A stretch of DNA of 64,000 nt from JBFGJY01 sp041576975 (GTDB lineage: Bacteria > Pseudomonadota > Gammaproteobacteria > UBA4575), in NCBI GenBank assembly GCA_041576975.1, contig JBFGJY010000004.1, forward strand, positions 1-64,000, given 5' to 3'. Position 1 is the first letter of the stretch, and each line of letters starts with the position of its first letter. This document shows positions 1-8,455 of the stretch, piece by piece. The notes beneath the pieces are model-generated. The model ran no database searches and had not been told where the DNA came from. It saw only the letters and a program-made list of their open reading frames with translations. A program made the translations under genes and the position numbers.

Positions 1-17
1 AGCAATAAATAATCTTG

Positions 18-165
18 CTAACTGAAATCAGAGCCAGAACAATCTTGCGAATAAAAAAATTTATGTTCACTAAAATTCGTTACAGAACCACCTTCTGAGT
101 AATTAAATAACGCTACTTATTGAAATTCGTGACTGAATCATCTCGTAGGAAATAAAAAATTCATG
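18..165. repeat. Degenerate tandem repeat, about 50-bp unit, running into ppiD
   Basis: Three imperfect units begin at 18, 66 and 116, and a fourth begins at 166 just after the ppiD ATG. The last three starts are exactly 50 bp apart. Each unit opens with a string like ctaattgaaatccg followed by an agagcc-like stretch. Units 66-115 and 116-165 match at roughly two thirds of positions without gaps. The first unit seems to lack 6 bp after gaaatc. The units resemble the DNA that encodes the PpiD N-terminus, so this looks like an old tandem duplication of the gene start. No promoter could be picked out here. Confidence 0.7.
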
Positions 166-2067
166 CTAATTGAAATCCGGGATAGAGCCAGCAGTTTTGT
201 AGCCTACATAATCATCGGTCTGTTGGTAATATCTTTTGCGTTATGGGGTATCCAAGAATACTTTGGTAGTGGTGGGGCGGCACCGGTTGCAAATATCAAT
301 GGCAGCGAAATCTCACTCCCAGAATTCAGTCAACAATTTCAACAATATAAACAAAGACTGCAAGACAATTTAGGAAATAACTATCAGCAGCTTTATCCAG
401 ATGAGAGCGTTATCAAGAATCTAGTAATTGATAACATGGTGAATACTGAATTATTGTGCCAAGAAGCGACTAATGCAGGCTTTCGCATTAGCGATGCCAG
501 TTTGGTAAAAAGAATTCAACAAATTCCTCAATTTCAAAAAGATGGAAAGTTTGATCCAGAGTTGTATGAACGTCTTTTGCAAGTTCAACGCTATAACAAA
601 ACTCAATTCGAAAGTGAGTTACGTGAGCAGGATAAATTAAGGCAATTCGAAACTTCATTAGCGGCATCATCGTTTCTGCCTAAAACTGATTTACAGCGCT
701 TCCAGAAGCTAACTGAACAAGCACGTGACTTTAAATATGCAATAGTCAAAGTAGATCCTAATGCAGTGACAGTTTCTTCAGATGAGATCGACAATTATTA
801 CAAAGAAAATCAACAACTGTATCAAACTCCTGAACAAGTAAAACTTGCTTACATAGAGCTAAAGGAAGAAGAATTAACCGATCAAATCAGTGTTAGTGCT
901 GATGATGCACGTGCCATCTACGATTCACAGCCAGAGCGCTATGTGACCGATGAATTACGCAAGGCGCGTCATATTTTACTCAAAGTACCTAATGAAGTTG
1001 CAGCGGATGCCATTGAATGGGATGAAGCCTTGGACAAGGCAAATGGTTATATCCAGCAACTCAAAGAAGGTGCGTCATTTGCAGAGTTAGCCAAACAACA
1101 TTCTGAGGATAGTTTGTCCGCTGAAAAAGGCGGGGAGATAGGCTTTATTGCACCGGGTGACTTTACTAGTCAAGAGCTTGAAGATGCTCTATTTTCTCTG
1201 AAGGTGGGCGAGCACAGCAAACCCATCCGTACCGAGCAAGGAATACAAATACTAGCGTTAGAGGAGATACAAGCTGCTGAGCAAGAGCCATTTGAGAATG
1301 TACGAGAGCAGATCATTAATGAACGTAAAGGTCAATTAGTCCAAGAGCGTTTCATTGAAATTGCAGAAGAGCTCGCAAATTTAGTCGTTGAACAACCCGA
1401 TGATTTACAGGATGCCTCTGAAAGCTTTAACTTGGAATTAAAAGAGACAAATTTTCTCGAAGCAAATAGCAATGCAGAAATATTTGCTTATCCTAAAATT
1501 CAATCGCTTGCATTTTCGAATGACATTTTAAATGAAGGTTTAAATAGTGAATTGATCGAAGTTGCAGATGGCCATGTCATAGCATTTCGTTTGCTTAAAC
1601 ATAAAAAATCCGAGCAAAGACCTTTGGCTTTAGTAAGTGCGGAAATAAGTAATGTTATAGCTGTACGCAAGGCATCCAAACTAGCTAATTCAAAAGGCAA
1701 AGAAATTTTGGCGCAAATGCAAACGGGCAGTTCTTTAGAAAGCCTATCTGTACAAAATTCGCTTGAGTTAATCAGTCATGGCGCATTACAACGCGATGAT
1801 AATCGGGTGCCAAACATTATCACTAGTCATGTTTTTAATATGTCACGGCCGACATCTGATAAACCTACTGTTGACGGTATCGCATTAGTTGATGGAACAT
1901 TTGCATTAGTAGAATTAAACAATGTAGTGGATGGCACAGACCAAGTCGACGACGAAAAAGTTTTGCAGTTATCGCAACGTGTCAATTATGGTCGTAGAGA
2001 ATTTAATGCGATCCTTGAAGCCATTAAAAATGATGCAGACGTGGAAGTATTTGAAGATAATTTATAG
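163..2067 (+). CDS. ppiD: Periplasmic folding chaperone / peptidyl-prolyl isomerase PpiD
   Basis: The 634-aa product fits PpiD, an inner-membrane-anchored chaperone that works on periplasmic and outer-membrane proteins leaving SecYEG. One membrane anchor is visible at about residues 15-34, ending in the typical FALWGI. A SurA_N-like helical region follows, and then a parvulin domain at about 265-360 with KARHILLKV and GGEIGFIAPGDF. The C-terminal part is again SurA-like. The length is close to that of E. coli PpiD. The ATG at 163 is used; the tandem repeats upstream place degenerate look-alikes of this start region ahead of it. In many relatives the gene follows lon and hupB, which would lie outside the window. 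Confidence 0.93.
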   Translation: MLIEIRDRASSFVAYIIIGLLVISFALWGIQEYFGSGGAAPVANINGSEISLPEFSQQFQQYKQRLQDNLGNNYQQLYPDESVIKNLVIDNMVNTELLCQEATNAGFRISDASLVKRIQQIPQFQKDGKFDPELYERLLQVQRYNKTQFESELREQDKLRQFETSLAASSFLPKTDLQRFQKLTEQARDFKYAIVKVDPNAVTVSSDEIDNYYKENQQLYQTPEQVKLAYIELKEEELTDQISVSADDARAIYDSQPERYVTDELRKARHILLKVPNEVAADAIEWDEALDKANGYIQQLKEGASFAELAKQHSEDSLSAEKGGEIGFIAPGDFTSQELEDALFSLKVGEHSKPIRTEQGIQILALEEIQAAEQEPFENVREQIINERKGQLVQERFIEIAEELANLVVEQPDDLQDASESFNLELKETNFLEANSNAEIFAYPKIQSLAFSNDILNEGLNSELIEVADGHVIAFRLLKHKKSEQRPLALVSAEISNVIAVRKASKLANSKGKEILAQMQTGSSLESLSVQNSLELISHGALQRDDNRVPNIITSHVFNMSRPTSDKPTVDGIALVDGTFALVELNNVVDGTDQVDDEKVLQLSQRVNYGRREFNAILEAIKNDADVEVFEDNL

Positions 2068-2115
2068 TGCTATATTAATTACTTAATTATCCATTTTTTA
2101 GTATAGTCCCAGCCC

Positions 2116-3381
2116 ATGCAGCTTAAGCTTCATTGGCAAATCCTCATTGCACTGCTGCTTGCAGTATTGGTCGGTTGGATAGTAAGTCCGGACACCAGTC
2201 TATTCGGAGTATCACTGGTATCAATTTTCGATTTTGTTGGACAACTGTTCTTAAACGCGCTGAAGATGATCATCGTGCCGTTGATTATTTCATCCATCAT
2301 TATGGGTGTAAGCAATCTTGGTTCTAGTGATGCATTTGGTCGTCTAGGCACCAAAACACTGCTTTACTATGTCGTAACCAGCACCATTGCCATTCTAATT
2401 GGCATCGCAGTGGTGAATATTATTCAGCCGGGTATCGTCGATGGCACTCCTGCAAAAGAAATTTTAGGTTTAAGTGCGGACACTAGCGATGTCATGGAAA
2501 AAGTTGAAGGCAAATCTGCCTCGGATGTGGTGGGTATATTTTTACGTATGATTCCAACTAACATCGTGAAGGCTGCGGCAGATGGTCAAATGCTAGGGCT
2601 GATATTTTTTAGTTTGTTGTTTGGTTTCTTTATAACCAAAATAAAATTAGACACTCAGAAAGTACTGCAAGCATTCTGGCAAGGTGTGTTTGATGTCATG
2701 ATGTTGATTACCGATCTAGTCATGAAGTTTGCACCCATTGGTGTGTTTGCATTGGTCGCTAAAGTCGTCACCATTTCAGGCTTCGAAGCATTTAAACCGT
2801 TACTGACTTTTTTCTTTACGGTGATCATTGCCTTGCTCATTCACATTGTCATCGTTATGCCGTTGTTGCTGAGATTTGTTGGTGGAGTCAGTCCCATCAA
2901 ACATTACCAAGCTATGGCGCCCGCATTACTTACGGCATTTTCCACCGCATCTTCTTCTGCAACCTTACCAGTCACTATTGATTGTGTAGAAGACCGTGCA
3001 GGTGTTTCCAATCGCGTAACCAGTTTTGTATTACCACTGGGCGCAACGGTGAACATGGATGGTACAGCACTGTATGAATGTGTAGCGGCCATCTTTATTG
3101 CGCAAGCCTATGGTTTGGATTTAACTTTTGCGACACAATTTTCCATTGTTGTTTTGGCATTGATGACTTCCATTGGCGTCGCAGGCATTCCTTCAGCAAG
3201 TTTGGTTGCGATTGCGATTATTCTTGCAGCGATAGGCTTACCCGCCGAAGGGATTGGTTTAATTTTGGCAGTCGATCGTGTGTTAGATATGTGTAGAACC
3301 GCTGTGAATGTGTTTAGTGATTCATGTGGGGCGGTGATAATTGGAAGGACAGAAGGAGAAGTAGGCATATTACAGGCTTAG
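2116..3381 (+). CDS. Acidic amino-acid:cation symporter (DAACS/SLC1 family, GltP-like)
   Basis: This 421-aa polytopic membrane protein belongs to the glutamate/dicarboxylate:cation symporters. The serine-rich re-entrant loop is present (TAFSTASSSATLPVT), as is the NMDGT motif at about residues 313-317. The last helix carries LDMCRTAVN, with an arginine at about residue 394. In this family that arginine marks transporters of aspartate or glutamate rather than neutral amino acids, so uptake of acidic amino acids is the likely role. Whether the coupling ion is H+ or Na+ cannot be decided here. It begins 48 bp after ppiD and may be a separate transcription unit. Confidence 0.88.
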   Translation: MQLKLHWQILIALLLAVLVGWIVSPDTSLFGVSLVSIFDFVGQLFLNALKMIIVPLIISSIIMGVSNLGSSDAFGRLGTKTLLYYVVTSTIAILIGIAVVNIIQPGIVDGTPAKEILGLSADTSDVMEKVEGKSASDVVGIFLRMIPTNIVKAAADGQMLGLIFFSLLFGFFITKIKLDTQKVLQAFWQGVFDVMMLITDLVMKFAPIGVFALVAKVVTISGFEAFKPLLTFFFTVIIALLIHIVIVMPLLLRFVGGVSPIKHYQAMAPALLTAFSTASSSATLPVTIDCVEDRAGVSNRVTSFVLPLGATVNMDGTALYECVAAIFIAQAYGLDLTFATQFSIVVLALMTSIGVAGIPSASLVAIAIILAAIGLPAEGIGLILAVDRVLDMCRTAVNVFSDSCGAVIIGRTEGEVGILQA

Positions 3382-3419
3382 AGCACGAGCTTGAGTTTAA
3401 GGGGAACCGATCTTGATTA

Positions 3420-3680
3420 ATGGCAAGAAGTGAACGCACAGAGCATTTATATAAAGTTATCAAATTAGCTTGTTCATTTTCTTTGCTTGTCCAAAGAAAA
3501 ATGAACCAAAAGAAAAGACACCCAAATTTACTTGCACTACGGGTGCACTCGCCACGCAGAACGACTTTGCCGTCGGCACGAAGCACCATCCAGGTGCTGC
3601 GCGCCTCAAATGAACACCCATTTTCATTTGCCGGCAGTCTTATCTGCTTGCTCGTCAAGCAAATAACGGGGAGTTAATAT
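3420..3680. repeat. Hairpin-rich interspersed repeat-like element
   Basis: This non-coding stretch holds a near-perfect inverted repeat at 3473-3505 (ttcattttctttg / caaagaaaaatgaa, loop cttgtc) and another at 3607-3630 (caaatgaa / ttcatttg). From memory, the ctttgcttgtccaaagaaa hairpin and its surroundings recur between genes in many gammaproteobacterial genomes, where they give rise to spurious ORFs. No transposase or terminal target duplication is visible. The larger intergenic stretch 3382-3742 holds nothing else that I can identify. Confidence 0.5.
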
Positions 3681-3742
3681 GGTTGCAATATTTGATTAAA
3701 AATAATGATGTAAATAATCTTGTTAGCATAGTCGTATGAAAA

Positions 3743-4390
3743 ATGACCATAAAAAAACTTCTTGCTGAAAATAATATAAATGATGTGGGGTCAGCAGAAA
3801 AATTTATTAGGGGAAAAATTAAAAATTTGCAACGCATTGGGGATCTTGGACTAGGTAAAGATTGCAATCTGACAGGAACAGGACTTGAATTGTGAATTGA
3901 ACAGTTATTTTATCAAACAAATTTTAATATAGAAAAAGGTCGTGAAGGTAAAGAAGATTATATTGTCAGTTATATTCCTGAACATCCAATAAAAGATAAG
4001 CTTGTGCTTGAAATAAAATCATCTAGACATTTTCAAATTAGTGTTGATGATTTGCGACAATTAGACGACTGGGTTTTTGATTTATCTGGTGAAGAGAAAA
4101 CTAGAAAAAAAGGACTTGGTGGAGGAATAGATGTCTTAGCGATGGCCACTCAAGGAATGCTGTCAGAATCTAAGCGGCATCCTGATCCACACAAAGGTGT
4201 GCTAATCTTTAATGGTACCCTTGGCATGCCATTTGAAGAACGTATCTCGTCTAAGCTTCACTCAAATCAAATTGAACTTGTAGAGAAAAGAAATTTTTGC
4301 ATCATTTCGATTCAAGATTTATTAAAATTATTTGAAAAGCCAGAAGAAGTTTGGTCTATCCTCCATGAAACTGCTGGAGAATATAAATAA
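3743..4390 (+). pseudogene. Nuclease-like (PD-(D/E)XK-type) gene interrupted by TGA
   Basis: One frame runs from ATG 3743 to the stop at 4390 with a single interruption, a TGA at 3893-3895 (codon 51). Read through, it would encode about 215 aa. The stop lies in GTGLEL*IEQLF, where a TGG tryptophan codon would differ by one base. Downstream come REGKEDYIV and LVLEIKSS, which resemble the D...ExK active-site arrangement of PD-(D/E)XK nucleases. A GTG at 4004 could restart a 128-aa product that keeps ExK but loses the upstream acidic residues. I do not recognise a named family. A sequencing error is possible. Confidence 0.6.
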
Positions 4391-4403
4391 AATTAGAAAA
4401 GAG

Positions 4404-5189
4404 TTAGCTATAACCCGACATTCCTACAATATTAAAACCTGCATCGACGTAGGTGATCTCGCCAGTAATGCCACTGGCTAAATCACTGCATAAAAATGCA
4501 GCGGTATTGCCGACTTCTTCGATGGTGATGTTTTTGCGCAGCGGGGCATTTTGCTCGACATGGTCAAGCATTTTGCGAAAGTCACCAATACCCGCTGCAG
4601 CGAGGGTGCGGATGGGGCCAGCTGAGATGCCATTCACGCGAATACCATCAGGGCCCAAGGAATAAGCCATATAACGGATATTGGCCTCTAAGCTGGCTTT
4701 GGCAAGGCCCATGACGTTGTAATTGGGCATAGCGCGCACTGAGCCCATGTACGTCATCGATATGATGGCGGCATCGCGCCCTTTCATCATTGGGCGTGCT
4801 GCTTTGCCTAATGCAGTCAGGCTGTAGCTGCTGATGTCGTGTGCAATTTTAGAACCTTCCCGAGTCGTCATCTCTACAAAATCACCGGCCAGTTCTTCTT
4901 TGGGCGCAAAGGCTGCAGAATGCACCAGGATATCTAAGCCATCCCAAGATTTGCCGAGATCGCTAAACAATTTAGTGATTTCTGTATCGCTTTCTAAGTC
5001 GCAAGGCAAGGTAATTTTAGCCCCACATTGCTCTGCAAATTTTTCTACACGGGATTTGAGTTTGTTATTTTGATATGTAAATGCAAGCTCAGCACCTTCG
5101 CGTTTCATGGCTTCGGCGATGCCCCACGCGATCGAGCGGTTGCTTGCAATACCAACAATCAAGGCGCGTTTTCCAGCTAAAAATCCCAT
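4404..5189 (-). CDS. fabI: Enoyl-[acyl-carrier-protein] reductase (NADH) FabI
   Basis: FabI catalyses the last reduction of each fatty-acid elongation cycle, turning enoyl-ACP into acyl-ACP. The 261-aa protein is a short-chain dehydrogenase of the FabI branch. The nucleotide-binding start GIASNRSIAWGIAEAM is present. The catalytic tyrosine/lysine pair sits in YNVMGLAK, with the Y-x6-K spacing typical of FabI; an earlier conserved tyrosine is in TYMGSV. The length equals that of E. coli FabI (262 aa). It is the only minus-strand gene here, diverging from the ABC importer operon with about 130 bp between them and converging on the broken nuclease gene. Confidence 0.96.
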   Translation of the reverse strand: MGFLAGKRALIVGIASNRSIAWGIAEAMKREGAELAFTYQNNKLKSRVEKFAEQCGAKITLPCDLESDTEITKLFSDLGKSWDGLDILVHSAAFAPKEELAGDFVEMTTREGSKIAHDISSYSLTALGKAARPMMKGRDAAIISMTYMGSVRAMPNYNVMGLAKASLEANIRYMAYSLGPDGIRVNGISAGPIRTLAAAGIGDFRKMLDHVEQNAPLRKNITIEEVGNTAAFLCSDLASGITGEITYVDAGFNIVGMSGYS

Positions 5190-5263
5190 GATAATTTCCG
5201 TTAGAGGTTAAAAGATATACTCATTGAAAGGCTAGATTGAATTATTTTTGTTGTTAAACAGTC

Positions 5264-5269
5264 TATAAT
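5264..5269 (+). promoter_or_regulatory. Possible -10 element before the ABC importer operon
   Basis: A perfect TATAAT lies about 54 bp upstream of the GTG start at 5323, in the divergent fabI/importer intergenic region. No good -35 hexamer sits 16-18 bp upstream, so this is only a candidate. Confidence 0.3.
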
Positions 5270-5322
5270 TGCAGCACAGGGAAGAATCATTAATCATTAT
5301 TAGATTATCATAAACTTGCCAC

Positions 5323-7476
5323 GTGAACAGCCGTTCCGCAATTCTCTTTTCCATCATACTAAGCTGCATACTCAACGCATGCAGTGAAGGAGTTTGGAAC
5401 AGCCCCTATCCAAGTGAATCCGATACAGCGGATGTGATTTATTCATCGTTTAGCGAACGTCCTAAACGTTTGGATCCGGTTAGCTCCTATAGTGCCAATG
5501 AGTATCAATTTATCGCACAGATTTATGAACCTCCATTGCAGTATCATTATCTGTTACGCCCATATAAGTTAGTACCTCTAATTGCGACAGAATTGCCACA
5601 AGTGCGATATTTAAATGGTAGTGGTAAAGAAGTATCCGAAGATCAAACTTCTGAAATTGCGTTTTCGGAATACATCATTTCAATTCAACAAGGAATTTAC
5701 TTTCAACCTCATGCTGCTTTTGCAATGGATGATCGGGGTACTCCATTGTATTTGAATTTAAAAAATGCGGATTTAGAAAATATTCATACCTTAAGTAATT
5801 TCGCTGCAACGGGTTCACGTGAACTTACGGCTGCCGACTATGTTTATCAAATTAAGAGGATTGCCAGTCCATTTTTACATTCACCGATTGCCGGCGTCAT
5901 GCGGGAATATATTGTTGGGTTTGATGAATTTAGAAAACAAGTAGGTGAAAAATACAAAGATGAAAAAAATATTTGGCATGATCTGCGAAGTTTGAATTTT
6001 GAAGGTATCACCGAAGTCGATCGTTACACTTATCGAATTCGAATTAAAGGGAAATATCCGCAATTGGTGTATTGGCTTGCAATGCCATTTTTTTCCCCCA
6101 TGCCATGGGAGGCAGAGAAGTTTTATAGTCAACCAGGCATGGAAGAGCGCAATATTTCACTGAACTGGTACCCCGTTGGCACAGGTGCCTTTATGTTAAC
6201 CGAGAATAATCCAAACCTACGTATGGTTATGGAAGTAAATCCTAATTTTCATGGTGAACGTTATCCTTCACAAGGTGAGCCAGAGGATCAAGAAAATGGT
6301 TTATTAATAGATGCCAATAAAGAATTGCCACTTGTGCATAAAGCGGTTTATAGCTTAGAGAAAGAAAACATTCCATATTGGAATAAATTTTTACAAGGTT
6401 ATTACGATGCGTCGGGTATAACTTCGGATAGTTTTGATCAAGCTATTCAGTTTAGTTCTCAAGGGGATCTACAGTTAACGGAATTGATGCAAGCGAAAGG
6501 TATTCAATTAGAGACAGCTGTGACGACTTCTATTTTCTATATGGGTTTTAATATGACCGATGCTGTAGTAGGTGGAGATTCAGAGCGCGCTCGTTTGTTA
6601 CGGCAAGCGATTTCTATAGCAGTTGATTACGAAGAGTATATATCCATCTTTGCAAACGGACGTGGTGTTCCTGCGCAAGGTCCAATACCGCCTGGAATTT
6701 TTGGGAATATAGAAGGTGAAGCTGGAATCAATCCTTATGTCTATAACTGGGAAAATGGCGAACCAAAAAGAAAAAGCATCGTTCAGGCCAAAGAGATCAT
6801 GGCAAAAGCCGGTTATGTTGATGGTATTGATGCCGAAACCGGTAAACATCTCACTTTATACTTTGATACGCCGGCAGCGGGACCGGATGCTAAGGCGCAA
6901 CTCAATTGGATGCGTAAACAATATCAAAAGCTTGGTATTCAGTTGGTGATTCGCGCTACGGATTACAATCGTTTTCAGGAAAAAATGCGTAATGGCACTA
7001 GTCAAATTTTTCAATGGGGATGGAATGCGGATTACCCGGATCCAGAAAATTTCTTTTTTCTGTTGTATGGGCCGAACGCGAAAATAAAACATGCTGGAGA
7101 GAATGCCGCTAACTATGAAAATCCGGAGTTTGATCGTCTATTTGAACAAATGAAAAATATCAAAAACGGTCCTGAACGTTTACAAATTATTCAACAAATG
7201 ACAAAAATTCTGCGGCATGATGCGCCTTGGTTATGGGGGTTTCATCCTAAGGCATTTTCTTTATTTCATAGCTGGTACCAAAATGTAAAACCTAATTTAA
7301 TGGCGAACAATACGCTAAAGTATTTGCGCGTCGACGGTGACCTCAGAAAAGCAAAGCGTGCTGAATGGAATCAGCCTAATTATTGGCCACTGATTATTAT
7401 ATTTTTATTTTTACTAATCTCATTTATACCAGCAGTGATCGGATTTTATCGGCGTGAACGGAGCACAGTGAAGTGA
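5323..7476 (+). CDS. Peptide ABC transporter substrate-binding lipoprotein (YejA-like)
   Basis: The 717-aa protein belongs to the extracellular solute-binding family 5, which binds oligopeptides and similar ligands. It starts at GTG 5323 with a lipoprotein signal peptide whose lipobox is LNAC (Cys20). The body shows the family pattern, including the late GWNADYPDPENF motif. Unusually, the C-terminus adds a hydrophobic stretch at about residues 689-708 followed by YRRERSTVK, which looks like a second membrane anchor. Ordinary family-5 binding proteins end after the globular domain. The stop overlaps the next gene by 4 bp. The operon order of binding protein, two permeases and a fused ATPase matches yejABEF. 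Confidence 0.85.
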   Translation: MNSRSAILFSIILSCILNACSEGVWNSPYPSESDTADVIYSSFSERPKRLDPVSSYSANEYQFIAQIYEPPLQYHYLLRPYKLVPLIATELPQVRYLNGSGKEVSEDQTSEIAFSEYIISIQQGIYFQPHAAFAMDDRGTPLYLNLKNADLENIHTLSNFAATGSRELTAADYVYQIKRIASPFLHSPIAGVMREYIVGFDEFRKQVGEKYKDEKNIWHDLRSLNFEGITEVDRYTYRIRIKGKYPQLVYWLAMPFFSPMPWEAEKFYSQPGMEERNISLNWYPVGTGAFMLTENNPNLRMVMEVNPNFHGERYPSQGEPEDQENGLLIDANKELPLVHKAVYSLEKENIPYWNKFLQGYYDASGITSDSFDQAIQFSSQGDLQLTELMQAKGIQLETAVTTSIFYMGFNMTDAVVGGDSERARLLRQAISIAVDYEEYISIFANGRGVPAQGPIPPGIFGNIEGEAGINPYVYNWENGEPKRKSIVQAKEIMAKAGYVDGIDAETGKHLTLYFDTPAAGPDAKAQLNWMRKQYQKLGIQLVIRATDYNRFQEKMRNGTSQIFQWGWNADYPDPENFFFLLYGPNAKIKHAGENAANYENPEFDRLFEQMKNIKNGPERLQIIQQMTKILRHDAPWLWGFHPKAFSLFHSWYQNVKPNLMANNTLKYLRVDGDLRKAKRAEWNQPNYWPLIIIFLFLLISFIPAVIGFYRRERSTVK

Positions 7477-8450
7477 TTGCATACATAATACGACGTGCCT
7501 TGTATGCGATTCCAATACTTATTGGAGTCAACATTATTACCTTCTTGCTATTTTTTGTAGTCAATTCACCGGATGATATGGCGCGGATGTTTTTAGGACA
7601 AAAGCATGTAACTGAACAACAAATTGAAGATTGGAAAAGTGAACGTGGCTATCACTACCCATTGTTTTACAACGCAGAAGCCAATGGTGTAAAAAAACTA
7701 AGTAAAACTATATTTTATACAAAATCAGTTCGCTTATTTATGTTTGATTTTGGCCGTTCTGATAGTGGGCGAGATATTGGTTTTGATATTAGTCAGCGTA
7801 TGTGGCCAAGTTTAGCCATCGCTGTGCCACAATTGATTATTGGATTGCTTGTAACTATTACTTTTGCATTACTCATAGCATTTTTTCGTGCGACGTATAT
7901 TGACTATTGGGCGGTTATCGTTTGCGTAGCGTTAATGTCTGTCTCGAGTTTGTTTTATATCATTGGCGGTCAATTCATCATGGGGAAAATTTTGCGAGTT
8001 GTCCCCATCTCTGGTTTTGAAAGCAGTATTTTTGGAATAAAATTTTTAATATTACCGGTAATGATTGGCATCATTGGTGGTATAGGGTCTAGCACACGAT
8101 GGTATCGAACCATATTTCTTGAAGAAATTAACAAGGACTATGTGCGTACTGCGCGTGCTAAGGGAATTTCTGAACAAATGGTGTTATTCCGTCATGTACT
8201 GCGTAATGCGTTAATTCCCATTCTTACTGGTGTAGTGGTGATTCTGCCGTTGCTGTTCATGGGTAGCTTGATTACGGAGTCTTTTTTTGGAATACCAGGC
8301 TTAGGTAGCTATACCATCGATGCAATCAATAGTCAGGATTTTTCAATTGTGCGTTCTATGGTATTTCTCGGAGCGTTTTTATATATCGTTGGATTATTAT
8401 TAACTGATATTTCTTACACCATAGTCGATCCCAGGGTTAGGTTGAGCTAA
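7473..8450 (+). CDS. Peptide ABC transporter permease, DppB/YejB type
   Basis: This is one of two channel subunits of the importer: a 325-aa inner-membrane protein with a hydrophobic N-terminal helix and a BPD_transp_1 core. The cytoplasmic coupling (EAA-type) loop that contacts the ATPase is visible as DYVRTARAKGISEQMVLFRHVLRNAL. The C-terminal VDPRVRLS is typical of the DppB group. Translation starts at GTG 7473 in a GTGA overlap with the preceding stop, so the two genes are probably translationally coupled. Confidence 0.9.
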   Translation: MIAYIIRRALYAIPILIGVNIITFLLFFVVNSPDDMARMFLGQKHVTEQQIEDWKSERGYHYPLFYNAEANGVKKLSKTIFYTKSVRLFMFDFGRSDSGRDIGFDISQRMWPSLAIAVPQLIIGLLVTITFALLIAFFRATYIDYWAVIVCVALMSVSSLFYIIGGQFIMGKILRVVPISGFESSIFGIKFLILPVMIGIIGGIGSSTRWYRTIFLEEINKDYVRTARAKGISEQMVLFRHVLRNALIPILTGVVVILPLLFMGSLITESFFGIPGLGSYTIDAINSQDFSIVRSMVFLGAFLYIVGLLLTDISYTIVDPRVRLS

Positions 8451-8455
8451 TCACA

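Noticed and set aside
3314..3677. ORFs of 85-114 aa on both strands
   Set aside because: They fall in the hairpin-rich repeat-like element and show the low-complexity translation typical of such spurious ORFs.
3893..3895. TGA read as tryptophan by a variant genetic code
   Set aside because: dnaJ, tpiA, nuoC and rimP all end in TGA at the expected family length, so TGA is a stop codon here.
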